A stretch of 64,000 nucleotides of DNA from an uncultured Verrucomicrobiota bacterium (GTDB taxonomy: Bacteria; Verrucomicrobiota; Verrucomicrobiia; Limisphaerales; UBA9464). The first letter of the stretch is position 1, and every line of letters starts with the position of its first letter. The notes beneath the pieces are model-generated. The model did not search any database. It saw only the letters and a list, made by a program, of their open reading frames with translations, and was not told where the DNA came from. This document shows positions 40,870-50,466 of the stretch, piece by piece. Position numbers and translations under genes: made by a program. The stretch spans positions 1-64,000 of the forward strand of contig CAIXUG010000061.1 in NCBI GenBank assembly GCA_903922605.1, given 5' to 3'.

Positions 40870-43800
40870 TCACGGGACGGTGACGGTGCGCCAGTAGGAG
40901 GGGCTGGGCGGGCTGGGGTCGGTGTAGGTGGCGAAGCCGCTCGCGTCGGCGGTCACGGTCGTCAGCGTGGTCCACGTCACCGGCGGGGTCAGGCCGCCGG
41001 AGCGCTGCACCTGGTAGTGGGTCCCGGGGATGCCCGCGAACTTCAGCACCACATCGGGGCCCACCATGGTGACCGACACCAGCGCGGTGCCGTTGCCGGA
41101 GGTGCTGCCCACCGTCACCGTCACGATCCCGGTGATGATGTTCACGCCGTCGCTGATCCTCACCTCGAAGCTGTCATCGCCGACATAGCCCGCCGGCGGC
41201 GTGTAGCTGATCGTCTTGGGCGGCCCGCTCAGCAGGGCCACCGTGCCGCCCTGCAGGCTCACGCTGTCCACCGACGTCACGACTCGGGTGGTGCCTTCCG
41301 GATCACTCGTCTTCGCGATGATCTTCGACACCAGCACCGACACAGAGGTGTTCGCCGGGCAGTTGAACCCGTAGCCACTGTAGGCCGGCGGCTCGTTGAC
41401 GTTGCCTATGGCGATGGTCAATGCCTTCTCAAAGGTCAGCCCGCCCACATCCGTCACCCGCACGCGGATGGAGTAGCTGTTCTTCGTCTCGTAATCGAAC
41501 ACCGCCGCCGTCTGCACCGTGTTGCCCAGGATGCTGAAGCTGGAGTTGTCCGTATCCCCGGTACCCGTCACCAGGCTGAAGCTCGCCGTGTCGCCCAGGG
41601 CCGCATCCGGGTCAGGGGCTGTCAGGGTTCCCACCGTCGTCCCCACCGCCTGGTTCTCCAGCACCGTGGCCGGGCTCAGGCTGATGTCCGTCGGGGCCGA
41701 GGTGTCCGGGGCCGTCGTAAACATCAGGTCGCCCCCATCGGTGATTCCGGCGGTGTTGTTGCCCACGGCATGGAAGTGATAGGTCGTGTTGGGCGTTAAC
41801 CCCGTGAGCGTCGCGCTCACCGCCTGGTCCCCGCTGCCGCTGACGGGTGATTGCGTGGCCGTGACGACGGTGCCGTAGGCCGGGGTCAATCCGTATTCAA
41901 AGGTGACCGTCATGCTGGTGCCGTTCGGGTTCACCGAGCCGTTCAGCACCGCGCCCGTGAGCGTGGCTCCGCTGGCGGCGGTGGTGGTGACCGTGGCGAC
42001 GGAGTAACTCTGCTGCTGCTCCACAATGCCGGTTGATCCGCCGTATTGCCCGCCCTTCGTCGTGCCTTGTGCCCGCACGATGCCGGTGTTCGGCAGGCTC
42101 AGACCGGAAAGTGCCCAGCCACCGGTCACGCGGGCGCCGGTCCCCAACGGAGTCCAGTTCGTCCCACTGTCCGTGCTCAAGGAGAAACTCACCGTGTTGA
42201 CTTCCGGTGCGCTTCCGCCGCGCTGCCACGTGACCTGGCCGCTGGTCGGCACCGCGACGGTCTGCGTCGCCGGGTCATTGCCCAACCGGACCAGCAGGCT
42301 TTGGGGGAAGTCACTGAATTCGTTGAAAGTCCCGCCCACCAGCACTTCGCCGTCGCTTTGCAAGGCCACGCCAAAGACATCGCCGAAGGCACCGGTGCCC
42401 ACCGCGAAAGTGCCGTCAAAGCTGCCGTTGGCATTGAGCCGGGCCACGCCGTTGCCACCCTGTCCGTCGATGTCGGTGAACGAACCGCCCACCACGACCT
42501 TGCCGTCGGCCTGCAGGGCCGCACTGTAGACGATCGAACCGTTCGGCGTGCCGGCATTGAAGGTCGAATCTGGCGTGCCATCCGCGTTCACCCGCGCAAT
42601 GAGCCGCTCGGCGGAGGTGTTCACGTTGGCAAAGCTGCCCACGAGGATGACCTTGCCATCGCTTTGCAGCGCCATCGCGTTCACGTCGCTGTCGGCACCG
42701 GCACCGCCCGGGTTGAAGGTCGTGTCAAACACCCCGTCCGCGCTGAGATGCGCATAGTAACCGACGGCCATGCCGTTGAATTGGTAGAAGCCGCCTCCGA
42801 TCAGGATCGAGTCGTCCGGCTCCACCAGCACACTCAGGAGATAGGAATTCGCCCCGGTTCCTGCATTCGTCGTAAAGGCGCTGTCCAACGATCCGTCCGT
42901 GTTGAGCCGGGCGAGGTTGTTCACCGTCACGAAGTTGTTTCCGGGGGTTTCGATGTAGTTGAAATGTCCGCCGAGCACGATCTGGCCATTGCTCTGCAAG
43001 CCGATGCTGTTGACGTCATCGTCCGGCCCGAGGGTCGCCCCGGTGAGGAAGGAGCCATCCGTGGAGCCGTCGGCATTGAGGCGCGCGACATGGTTGATGA
43101 GCGCGCCGTTCACCGTGGTGAAACTCCCCCCCAACAGAATCTTGCCATCGGGCTGCACCGCCACGCAAAAGACATAGCTGTCCGCCGTCGCGGAGAACGA
43201 CGTGTCCAGCGTGCCGTCCGCGTTCAGGCGGGCGATGTTCTCCTCCGTCGTCCCATCAATCGAAATGATCGTGCCCGCGACGATGATTTTCCCATCCGGC
43301 TGCACCGCCAGCGCGTTGATGGCGGCGCTCCCCGCATAATCCGTGACGAAATTCGGATCCACCACACCCGGCCCAAACGGCACCAGGGTGGCGATCTGCA
43401 CCGGCGGGCCGCTGGAGACACCGTCGGTTGTAACCCCAGCTCTCAGGATGCCGAGCCTCGTCGGGGCCGTGGTGACCTGCACCGTGAGCGTGGTCGCGGT
43501 CGCCGCCGTGACCGTGCCCGCCATCCCCTCGTTGAAAACGACCGTGTTGTTCGCCGCCGTCGGGTCAAAGTGCGATCCGGTGATCGTGAGCTTTTGGAGG
43601 GTATTGGCGAGGTTCACGGTCGAGCTTTGCACGCTTGGCACCACGTCAAAGGTCATGCTGGGGCCAGCCGACGAGGCGAGGTTGCCGACCGTGTCGCTGG
43701 CGGTGCCGGCGGCAACACTGATCCCCAGGGTGCCCACGCCACTCAGGCTGGAGAGGGTCACCGTCCGGGTGCTGCCCGTGCCCGTGACCGCGACCGAGCC

Positions 43801-46419
43801 CGCGTCGGCGTTGCCGGTCTTGTTGAGCGTGATGTCGCCGTTGCCCAAGGTGATGCTGTTCTCCCCGCTGTAGGTCACCGTGTACGTCACCGGGCCGGTT
43901 GTCGTCGTGCTGACCGACGGGGCACTAATCGCAATGCCCGGGGCCGTGTTGTCCACGGTGAAGGTGGCGCTCGGACCGGCCGCCGCGGAGAAGTTGCCCG
44001 CCGTGTCGCTCGCGGTGCCGCCGGCGATGCTGATGCCCAGCGTGCCATCACCCGTGATGCCCGACAGCGTCACCGTGCGCGTGCTGCCAGTACCGCTCAC
44101 ACCCACCGTGGCATTCGCGTTGCCCGTCGTGTTCAGCGTGACGTTCCCATTCGCCAGGGTGATGTTGTTCTCCCCGCTGTAGGTCACCGTGTACGTCACC
44201 GGCCCGCCCGACGTGAGACTCGCCGAGGGCGAGCCGATGGAGATCCCCGGGGCCGTGTTGTCCACGGTGAAGGTCGTGCTCGGACCGGCCGCCGCCGCCG
44301 AGTTACCTGCCGTGTCGCTCGCCGTGCCGCTGGCGATGCTGATGCCCAGCGTGCCATCACCCGTAATGCCCGACAGCGTCACTGTACGCGAGCTCCCCGT
44401 ACCGCTCACACCCACCGTCGCATTCGCGTTCCCCGTCGTGTTCAGGGTGACGTTCCCGTTCGCCAGGGTGATGTTGTTTTCCCCGCTGTAGGTCACCGTG
44501 TACATCACTGGCCCAACGGTCGTCAGGCTCGCCGAAGGCGCACCGATCGATATCGTCGGCGCGGTCGTATCCACGAACACGGAAGTCGTGGTCGGCGGTG
44601 TGAAGGTCAGCGTCGCGTCCGTGCCGCCGCCGCTCTTGATGGTGCCGCTATTCAGCACCAGCGGTGACGATGACGCGATGCCGTCGGCGTCCGTGTCACC
44701 CGCCTGCACCGTGTAGGTGAAGACCAACGCCGTGCCGCCGCTGCCCGAGGCATAGTTCGCGTGCACCGGGGAGCCCCCAACATTTACGGCCAGATAGGGC
44801 GTGCCCGTCACCGTCACCGCCGCGCTGAAGTTCGCGGTGAAGCTCAGCGCCTGCCCGGCCCGGTAGCTCCCGTTCGCCGGACCCGTGACGCTGCTGATCG
44901 TCGGCGCAGCGGCCAGGGTCGTGAAGTTGATGTCGCTGCCGTAGCTCGTGCCCACGCTGTTGATCGCATAGGCGCGGACGTGGATGAGAGTGTTCGCAGG
45001 CAGGCTGGAGACCGTGGCGCTGAAGCTGCCCGTGCCCGAGCCGTTGGCCACCTTGGTGTCGCTCGTCGTGGGATTCGACGTGGTCGCCCACACGATGCCC
45101 CGATCCGTTACCGTCGCCCCGCCATCGCTCGTCACGTTGCCCCCCAGTGTCGCGCTGGATGAGGTCACGCTCGACTGCGTCGCCGTCGTGACCGTCGGGG
45201 CGGTGGACGGAGTGGTACCGAAGAATCTCGCCATGTGGCCGTAGGTTGTGCCGCCGCTGCCAGCTTTGACGAAGTTTCCGCTGACGAGAATCCGGCCGCT
45301 GCTGTCCAGCGCCAGGCCGTTCGCCGCGCCGGCGGTTGCGCCGGTTGAATCGGTCAGATTCGGATTGGCGAAAGCTGTGTCCACAGTGCCATCGGTATTG
45401 AGCCGCGCGAGGGAGTAGTAGGTCAGGCTGCTGGGGCCGGCGGCGGTGAAGGCGCCGCTTGCGATGATCTTGCCGTTGGTGTCCAAGACTATCCGGAGCA
45501 CATTGACGTTGAGGTTCGGGTCGGCAAAACTCGTATCGAGCGTGCCGTCGCTGTTGAAGCGGGCGAGGCACCCGCGGGCAAGGCTGGCGGTGCCGGCCGT
45601 CGTGAAATTTCCCCCGACCACGACTTTGCCATTGGCATCCTCGAGGACACAGCGCGCGTTACCGCCCGAAAGAGTAAGGTTGGGATCTTGAAACGTGGTG
45701 TCCAGCGAGCCATCCGAGTTCAACCGGGCGAGGAAATGGCGGGCAGTGCTTGCGACGGTGCTAAAGCCGCCCGCGATGTAAATCTTACCGGAGCTGGCCA
45801 CTGCCGCATACTGGAAGGAAACGTCCGCCGTCGGGGGGGTGAAGCTGCTGTCCACCGAGCCGTCGCTGTTCAGGCGGGCAATTTTGGCATACGCGGTGTT
45901 GCCACCGAACAGGGCGGTAAACGAGCCGTAGATGATGATCTTTCCGTTCGCATCCACGGCGGCTCCGAATATGGTCCCGGTGGCGTTGACATTGGAGAAG
46001 GTGGTGTCGAGCGTGCCGTCGGAATTGATGCGGGCGAGTCTGGTGTAGGCCGTGCCGTTCACAGTCGTGAAGTTGCCGGCGACCAGAATCTTGCCCGTAG
46101 AGAGAACGGTCACCGTGCACTGGCTGCTGCCGGCCCCGCTGAGTTTGGCGTTTGCAAACGTGGTGTCGAGCGTGCCGTCGGCATTGATTCGGGCGAGGTG
46201 ACCGTAGGTGGTGTTGCCGCTGCCCGCCGTCGTGAACGCCCCGATCGCCACAATTTTTCCGTTGGCGTCGATTGCAAGGTTGCCGGGGGTGCCGCTGAAG
46301 TTCGGATCGGCGAAGCTGGTGTCGAGCGTGCCGGGCGAACCGGCGTGCAAGGCGAAGGCGGTCAGGAACGCCAGGCAAAAAGCCCATGCGCGGGCGGTCA
46401 TCGTCAGGTTGGTTTTCAT
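40870..46419 (-). CDS. Giant secreted protein: delta-60 propeller repeats, Ig-like repeats, cadherin-like domain
   Basis: The 1849-residue product starts at 46419 with a signal peptide (MTARAWAFCLAFLTAFALHAG). Layout, by approximate residue: first block of delta-60 repeats (30-430, recurrent LARLNSDGSLDTTF and GKIVV/ILVAGNF), a fibronectin-like segment (435-540), an Ig-like unit (545-640), three nearly identical Ig-like repeats of 103 residues (640-950), an IPT-like segment (960-1020), a second delta-60 block (1020-1380), FN3-like repeats, a cadherin-like unit (LENQAVGTTVGTLTAPDPDA) and a C-terminal tail ending YWRTVTVP. Delta-60 repeats form propeller-like binding modules. It is probably an adhesin or matrix-binding protein. 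No cell-wall anchor or PEP-CTERM is visible. A start at 46542 is possible but adds 41 Lys/Pro-rich residues encoded by an A/T run. Confidence 0.85.
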   Translation of the reverse strand: MKTNLTMTARAWAFCLAFLTAFALHAGSPGTLDTSFADPNFSGTPGNLAIDANGKIVAIGAFTTAGSGNTTYGHLARINADGTLDTTFANAKLSGAGSSQCTVTVLSTGKILVAGNFTTVNGTAYTRLARINSDGTLDTTFSNVNATGTIFGAAVDANGKIIIYGSFTALFGGNTAYAKIARLNSDGSVDSSFTPPTADVSFQYAAVASSGKIYIAGGFSTVASTARHFLARLNSDGSLDTTFQDPNLTLSGGNARCVLEDANGKVVVGGNFTTAGTASLARGCLARFNSDGTLDTSFADPNLNVNVLRIVLDTNGKIIASGAFTAAGPSSLTYYSLARLNTDGTVDTAFANPNLTDSTGATAGAANGLALDSSGRILVSGNFVKAGSGGTTYGHMARFFGTTPSTAPTVTTATQSSVTSSSATLGGNVTSDGGATVTDRGIVWATTSNPTTSDTKVANGSGTGSFSATVSSLPANTLIHVRAYAINSVGTSYGSDINFTTLAAAPTISSVTGPANGSYRAGQALSFTANFSAAVTVTGTPYLAVNVGGSPVHANYASGSGGTALVFTYTVQAGDTDADGIASSSPLVLNSGTIKSGGGTDATLTFTPPTTTSVFVDTTAPTISIGAPSASLTTVGPVMYTVTYSGENNITLANGNVTLNTTGNANATVGVSGTGSSRTVTLSGITGDGTLGISIASGTASDTAGNSAAAAGPSTTFTVDNTAPGISIGSPSASLTSGGPVTYTVTYSGENNITLANGNVTLNTTGNANATVGVSGTGSTRTVTLSGITGDGTLGISIAGGTASDTAGNFSAAAGPSATFTVDNTAPGIAISAPSVSTTTTGPVTYTVTYSGENSITLGNGDITLNKTGNADAGSVAVTGTGSTRTVTLSSLSGVGTLGISVAAGTASDTVGNLASSAGPSMTFDVVPSVQSSTVNLANTLQKLTITGSHFDPTAANNTVVFNEGMAGTVTAATATTLTVQVTTAPTRLGILRAGVTTDGVSSGPPVQIATLVPFGPGVVDPNFVTDYAGSAAINALAVQPDGKIIVAGTIISIDGTTEENIARLNADGTLDTSFSATADSYVFCVAVQPDGKILLGGSFTTVNGALINHVARLNADGSTDGSFLTGATLGPDDDVNSIGLQSNGQIVLGGHFNYIETPGNNFVTVNNLARLNTDGSLDSAFTTNAGTGANSYLLSVLVEPDDSILIGGGFYQFNGMAVGYYAHLSADGVFDTTFNPGGAGADSDVNAMALQSDGKVILVGSFANVNTSAERLIARVNADGTPDSTFNAGTPNGSIVYSAALQADGKVVVGGSFTDIDGQGGNGVARLNANGSFDGTFAVGTGAFGDVFGVALQSDGEVLVGGTFNEFSDFPQSLLVRLGNDPATQTVAVPTSGQVTWQRGGSAPEVNTVSFSLSTDSGTNWTPLGTGARVTGGWALSGLSLPNTGIVRAQGTTKGGQYGGSTGIVEQQQSYSVATVTTTAASGATLTGAVLNGSVNPNGTSMTVTFEYGLTPAYGTVVTATQSPVSGSGDQAVSATLTGLTPNTTYHFHAVGNNTAGITDGGDLMFTTAPDTSAPTDISLSPATVLENQAVGTTVGTLTAPDPDAALGDTASFSLVTGTGDTDNSSFSILGNTVQTAAVFDYETKNSYSIRVRVTDVGGLTFEKALTIAIGNVNEPPAYSGYGFNCPANTSVSVLVSKIIAKTSDPEGTTRVVTSVDSVSLQGGTVALLSGPPKTISYTPPAGYVGDDSFEVRISDGVNIITGIVTVTVGSTSGNGTALVSVTMVGPDVVLKFAGIPGTHYQVQRSGGLTPPVTWTTLTTVTADASGFATYTDPSPPSPSYWRTVTVP
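43640..44566 (-). repeat. Three tandem 309-bp coding repeats
   Basis: Within the giant gene the segment YTVTYSGENNITLANGNVTL recurs with a period of 309 bp (103 codons; boundaries at about 43880, 44189 and 44498). Two copies are almost identical in nucleotide sequence and the third is more diverged. Near-identity at DNA level indicates recent duplication or gene conversion and predicts repeat-number variation between strains. Confidence 0.8.
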
Positions 46420-46874
46420 AAGGTTCGGCAGGAGATTTCCGCGCTCCATCCCGGTCTGAAACGGGCTGGATAGGTGCGCTGACCCCAGACGGGCTTTGGG
46501 CTTAGGTACTAAAACTGGCATTTTTTTTTTTGGCGAGGGCAAGGCTTAACGGCCTCCCTGCAGGTTTAATTTGAACAAGTCACCCCCTCGTAACCCGGGC
46601 CGGGTGGCAGCCGGCGGGAATTATTGGCTGCCACGGCTTCGGAACGCGACCACACCGGGCAGGCATGGGCTGAAAGGAAGACCGCCAAGTTGGGCAGGCC
46701 CCGCCTTTCGCACCGCTGAGGCTAGTGCGAGACGCCAGCGCGAATGGCTGGACGGCCCGGCTAGGCAGCTACCGGAACACTTGTTCCGGTGACCGGTGTC
46801 CTGTTCCGTTGTCCACGACAGCGTCCTCAAAGCCACCCCTTGGCGAAACGCCTTAACCCGGCCAGATTCGGGGC
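46420..46874. other. Divergent intergenic region (455 bp)
   Basis: It lies between the start of the giant minus-strand gene and the hydroxylase-like gene. It holds an 11-T run (46521-46531), equivalent to an A-tract on the giant gene's strand and possibly part of its promoter, and a cluster of GGAAC/GTTCC palindromes at about 46771-46806 (GGAACACTTGTTCC, a perfect 5-bp inverted repeat). The open frames here look random, and I see no supported gene. Confidence 0.45.
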
Positions 46875-47684
46875 GTGGAAAAGTTCTTTCACGCCGATGA
46901 CTGGCTGGGCTGGGTGCGGATCGCCCTCCGCAGCGCGGCCTCCGACGGCACGACCTACCTGATCTTCGCCGGCACGGGCTGGGTGCTCGGGTATCTGCTC
47001 TTCCGGCGGCTGCTGGCCCGGCGCAAGATCATCGCCGCGTATCCGGCGCGCGCCGAAATGCTCCGCGAGCTGGCTCTCTCGTTGCAGACGGTGCTGATCT
47101 ACGGCGTGGTGGGCGCAACGACCTTTTGGGCCAGCGGCCAGGGTTGGACGCAGCTTTACTGGAAGCTCACCGACCACAGCCGCGCGTGGTTCTGGGCCAG
47201 CATCGGCCTCACCATCGTGCTGCATGACACGTGGTTCTACTGGACCCACCGGCTCATGCATCACCCGGCACTCTTTCGCTGGTTCCACCGCGCCCACCAC
47301 CGTTCGCACAATCCCTCGCCCTGGGCCGCCTATGCCTTCAGCCCGCTGGAGGCGGCCATGCAGGCGGCGATTTTCCCGCTCGCAGTCCTGCTGTACCCGG
47401 TGCACCCGGCCGCGTTCGGATTGTTCATGCTCTGGCAGATCACCCACAACGTGCTCGGCCATACCGGCTACGAGATCTACCCGCGCTGGCTCATGGACAC
47501 CTGGCTGGGCAAGGTGCTGAACACCCCGACGAACCACGTGATGCATCACGAATTCATCCGGGGAAACTACGGCCTGTATTTCAACGTCTGGGACCGGCTC
47601 ATGGGCACCAACCACGCACGGTACGAGGAGCGTTTCCGCGCGGTGACTGCCGGCAAACGGCAGCCGGCCAACGCTCCGACCTGA
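46875..47684 (+). CDS. Fatty acid hydroxylase superfamily (sterol desaturase-like) membrane protein
   Basis: The 269-residue product (GTG start 46875) is an integral membrane diiron enzyme of the fatty acid hydroxylase/ERG3 type. Three transmembrane helices are followed by the histidine clusters HDTWFYWTHRLMHH (about 116-130), HRAHHRSHNPSPW (about 139-151) and a late NHVMHHEFIRGNYG (about 215-228), the expected eight-His ligand set. It probably hydroxylates or desaturates a lipid; the substrate is unknown. The next gene follows after 10 bases in the same direction, so they likely form an operon. Confidence 0.85.
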   Translation: MEKFFHADDWLGWVRIALRSAASDGTTYLIFAGTGWVLGYLLFRRLLARRKIIAAYPARAEMLRELALSLQTVLIYGVVGATTFWASGQGWTQLYWKLTDHSRAWFWASIGLTIVLHDTWFYWTHRLMHHPALFRWFHRAHHRSHNPSPWAAYAFSPLEAAMQAAIFPLAVLLYPVHPAAFGLFMLWQITHNVLGHTGYEIYPRWLMDTWLGKVLNTPTNHVMHHEFIRGNYGLYFNVWDRLMGTNHARYEERFRAVTAGKRQPANAPT

Positions 47685-47694
47685 CCTTCACGCC

Positions 47695-48312
47695 ATGGAT
47701 GTCAGCCGCGCCCGCACCCGCGATCCGGCCGAATGGCTGGAGACGTGCCCGGACTTTTCGTGGCCGCTGGCGGAGAAGGTTCACGATTGGCTTCTGACGT
47801 GGGAGCCGGACCTCACCGAATCCATTAAGTGGAACATGCTGTGCTTTTCCGGGCGCAAGCTGGTGTGCGGCCTGAGCGCATGTCAGGCACATCTCGGCAT
47901 CTCATTTTTCCGCGGCACCGAGCTGGCCGACCCCGCGAGGCTTTTCATCCCGAATCCGACCAGCACCAACATTCTCAGCGTGCGCCTGACGGCGCTCGAA
48001 GGATTCCATCGCGAGGCGCTGCGCCGGCTCCTGCATGCGGCGGTCGCCCTGGATTCAGATCCGGCCGTGCCGCCCGCGCCCAAGGCGGTCCGCACGCCGT
48101 GGCCGATGCCGGACTTTTTCAAGCAGGCCCTCGCCCAGAAGCAAAACCGCGCCGCCGCCGAAGGCTTCCGCCGGCTGGCCGTGACCTATCAGCGCGAATA
48201 CCTGGTGTGGCTGAGCACGGCCAAGCGCCCGGAAACCCGGCAGCAGCGGCTCACCGACACGCTGAAAGCGCTCGCCGCCGGGCGGAAATGGGCGCAGCGC
48301 AAACTGGCTTAG
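47695..48312 (+). CDS. DUF1801/YdhG-like protein with YdeI/OmdA-like C-terminus
   Basis: The 205-residue protein opens with WPLAEKVHDWLLTWEPDLTESIKWNMLCFS, typical of DUF1801 (YdhG-like) alpha/beta small-molecule-binding domains. Its C-terminal third contains EGFRRLAVTYQREYLVWLSTAKRPETRQQRL, characteristic of YdeI/OmdA-like proteins. The function of this family is unknown; some members are linked to metabolite or drug binding. No signal peptide. It is probably co-transcribed with the hydroxylase gene 10 bases upstream. Confidence 0.78.
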   Translation: MDVSRARTRDPAEWLETCPDFSWPLAEKVHDWLLTWEPDLTESIKWNMLCFSGRKLVCGLSACQAHLGISFFRGTELADPARLFIPNPTSTNILSVRLTALEGFHREALRRLLHAAVALDSDPAVPPAPKAVRTPWPMPDFFKQALAQKQNRAAAEGFRRLAVTYQREYLVWLSTAKRPETRQQRLTDTLKALAAGRKWAQRKLA

Positions 48313-48397
48313 GACCAACGGCCAGAAACCATTGCGGCGTGTCCGACGGCGCATGACGGTTGTCGGCGGGGAGTTTCTTCGCCTATCGTTCGCCCGC

Positions 48398-49696
48398 ATG
48401 AATTTCCCGCGGTTTTTGTTTCCGTTGGTGGTGGCCATCACCCTCCCGGCCCTTGCCGATGACACCAACTGGCCGCAATTTCGCGGACCTACCGGCGACG
48501 GCATCTCCACCGCCACCGGCCTTCCGCTGGAGTGGAGCGAGACCAATCACATCGCCTGGAAGACGCCGGTTCACGGCAAGGCCTGGTCTTCGCCCGTCGT
48601 ATGGGGAAACCAGATCTGGTTCACGACCGCCAGCGAGGATGGCCGCGAGCTGTTCGCCGTCTGCGTGGACCGCGCCACGGGCAAGATTCTCCGCGACCAG
48701 AAGCTCTTCGACATCGAGAAGCCGCAGTTCGCCCACAAGTTCAACAGCTACGGCTCGCCGACCCCGGTCATTGAGGAGGGCCGCGTGTACCTCACCTTCG
48801 GCTCGCCCGGCACCGCGTGTCTCGACACGGTCACCGGCCAGGTGCTGTGGGAGCGGCGCGACTTCGTGTGCAACCACTATCGCGGCGCCGGTTCGTCGCC
48901 GATCCTTTACGGCAACCTGATCTTCATGAATTTCGACGGCAGTGACCACCAGTTCGTCGTCGCGCTCGACAAACGCACCGGCAAGACCGTGTGGCGCGAC
49001 GAACGTTCGCTCGACTACAAGGATCTTGGCCCCGACGGCAAACCCGAGTCCGACGGCGACTGGCGCAAGGCCTTCGCCACCTGCCAAGTCGCAACGCTCG
49101 ACGGCCAGCCCACCCTGCTGAGCCAGGGAGCAAAAGCCTTCTACGGCTATGTGCCGGAGACAGGCGAAGAGCTGTGGCGCATCGAGGAACGCACCAGCCA
49201 TTCCGGCGGGACACGCCCGGTGGCCGGACACGGGCTGGTGTTCTTCCCGACCGGCTGGTCGCAGGGACAGATCCTGGCGATCAAACCCGGCAAGAAGGGC
49301 GACGTGCTTGACGTCAACGCCACCACACCGTCCGACGGCCAGCTGCAAGTCGCGTGGCGCACCAAACGCAACGTCCCCAAGAAGCCTTCGCTGCTGCTGG
49401 TGGGCGACCTGCTCTACACCATCGACGACAACGGGGTCGCCACCTGTCTGGAGGCCGAAACCGGCAAAGTCGTCTGGAACGAGCGCATCGGCGGCAACTA
49501 TTCCGCCGCCCCGATTGCCGCCGATGGCCGCCTCTACTTCTGCAGCGAGGAAGGCAAGACGACGGTGGTCGCGCTGGGACGCGAGTTCAAAAAGCTCGCC
49601 GAAAACACTCTCGACGACGGCTTCATGGCTTCGCCTGCCGTCAGCGGCAAGTCACTGGTGCTGCGGACGAAGACGAGCCTTTACCGGGTGGAGTAG
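48398..49696 (+). CDS. Secreted PQQ-repeat beta-propeller protein (BamB-like)
   Basis: From ATG 48398 (MNFPRFLFPLVVAITLPALA) the 432-residue product has a signal peptide and about eight propeller blades with PQQ-like W-box motifs (WPQFRGPTGDGIST, GQVLWERRDF, GKTVWRDERS, GEELWRIEER, GKVVWNERIGG). The N-terminal W-P-QFRGP-x-GDGIS signature is the hallmark of the abundant Verrucomicrobia/Planctomycetes group annotated 'PQQ-binding-like beta-propeller' or 'outer membrane protein assembly factor BamB'. Despite the name, no PQQ-binding residues are evident. It acts outside the cytoplasm, perhaps in protein-protein contacts; BamB function is not supported. The earlier in-frame ATG at 48332 adds 22 residues before the signal. 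Confidence 0.85.
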   Translation: MNFPRFLFPLVVAITLPALADDTNWPQFRGPTGDGISTATGLPLEWSETNHIAWKTPVHGKAWSSPVVWGNQIWFTTASEDGRELFAVCVDRATGKILRDQKLFDIEKPQFAHKFNSYGSPTPVIEEGRVYLTFGSPGTACLDTVTGQVLWERRDFVCNHYRGAGSSPILYGNLIFMNFDGSDHQFVVALDKRTGKTVWRDERSLDYKDLGPDGKPESDGDWRKAFATCQVATLDGQPTLLSQGAKAFYGYVPETGEELWRIEERTSHSGGTRPVAGHGLVFFPTGWSQGQILAIKPGKKGDVLDVNATTPSDGQLQVAWRTKRNVPKKPSLLLVGDLLYTIDDNGVATCLEAETGKVVWNERIGGNYSAAPIAADGRLYFCSEEGKTTVVALGREFKKLAENTLDDGFMASPAVSGKSLVLRTKTSLYRVE

Positions 49697-49741
49697 TCGT
49701 TGCACCTATCAATCAGTAACGTCCCCGAAACCTAACTGACA

Positions 49742-50074
49742 ATGGCCACGATACTTCAATGGTCCGCTTGGGAAGGCGGCAGTTCGATGGGGTTTAAGGT
49801 TCCAAAGAATGATCGCGACGAATTCTTTAGAAGGGAATGGAGGACAGTTCGTTTGCAGTTTCCAAATGGCGAGGAAATCCAAGTCAATATCGATAAGGAC
49901 AGTTTTTGGAATGACACCTGTCGCGAACTTATCGACAAACGAATCAAGCACTGGCTCAAGTCGAGCGGGCGCGCACCTTGGCCAATACAACAGCCACCCA
50001 AAGTGTTGATTGAACCTCTCGTGCCTGGAGTGTTCGCCCTTCAAGGCTTCTGCTCCGAAGCGCGAGGTTTGTAG
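49742..50074 (+). CDS. Hypothetical protein (110 aa)
   Basis: A small protein, MATILQWSAWEGGSSMGF, with charged residues and segment EEIQVNIDKDSFWNDTCRELIDKRIKHWLK. No known domain. The gene is lower in GC than its neighbours, which fits an acquired gene. It ends 40 bases before a large palindromic repeat (50115), and its last codons look non-conserved (CSEARGL), so the 3' end may be altered. Moderately supported by length, ATG start and composition. Confidence 0.5.
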   Translation: MATILQWSAWEGGSSMGFKVPKNDRDEFFRREWRTVRLQFPNGEEIQVNIDKDSFWNDTCRELIDKRIKHWLKSSGRAPWPIQQPPKVLIEPLVPGVFALQGFCSEARGL

Positions 50075-50114
50075 AGGACACCAGTTAGCGACCCGGATTT
50101 TCGAGGCCCTGCCT

Positions 50115-50346
50115 CCAGCACCCCTCCGGGGTGCGAGGAGTTTACGCACGGGTTCCGGGGGCGTTGCCCCCGGCTAATTTCCGGAGCACCTCCGGTGCAA
50201 AGAGGGTCACGTTCAGACCTGCTGGAGTTCTCGCGGCCGATTCGGATCCACTCGCCTCCGGCCCGGAGGGCCAACGGAAATTAGCCCGGGGCAACGCCCC
50301 GGGTTCGGCCACACCATTTTTGTTCGCACCCTGAAGGGGTGCTGGA
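50115..50346. repeat. Large palindromic repeat (GGGGCGTTGCCCC type)
   Basis: The left arm from 50115 (CCAGCACCCCTCCGGGGTGC ... GGGGGCGTTGCCCCCGGCTA, to about 50183) and the right arm from about 50275 (TTAGCCCGGGGCAACGCCCC ... CACCCTGAAGGGGTGCTGG, to 50346) pair over about 70 bp with a 90-base interior. Each arm contains its own small hairpin. It has no coding potential. Similar GC-palindromes recur in PVC genomes in my recollection; I cannot confirm copy number here. Confidence 0.75.
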
Positions 50347-50466
50347 ACCCACTCTGACATCAAGCATATCGCTTAGGACCAGTGACGGACACTCGCCCTG
50401 GCAAGAATGCCGCGCTTGATTTCGCGGACGTCGTGAAGGGCCTGAGCCGTCAGGCGGAATGCACGG

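Noticed and set aside
43640-44566. CRISPR or satellite interpretation of the 309-bp repeats
   Set aside because: The repeat is exactly 103 codons, in frame within a secreted protein gene.
42046-44667. 873-codon plus-strand frame opposite the giant delta-60 gene
   Set aside because: Shadow of the repeat-rich minus-strand gene; the translation is His/Arg/Gly-rich and reflects its repeats.
46571-46836. Short frames on both strands between the giant gene and the hydroxylase-like gene
   Set aside because: No recognisable start context, domain or consistent codon bias; region is palindrome-rich.
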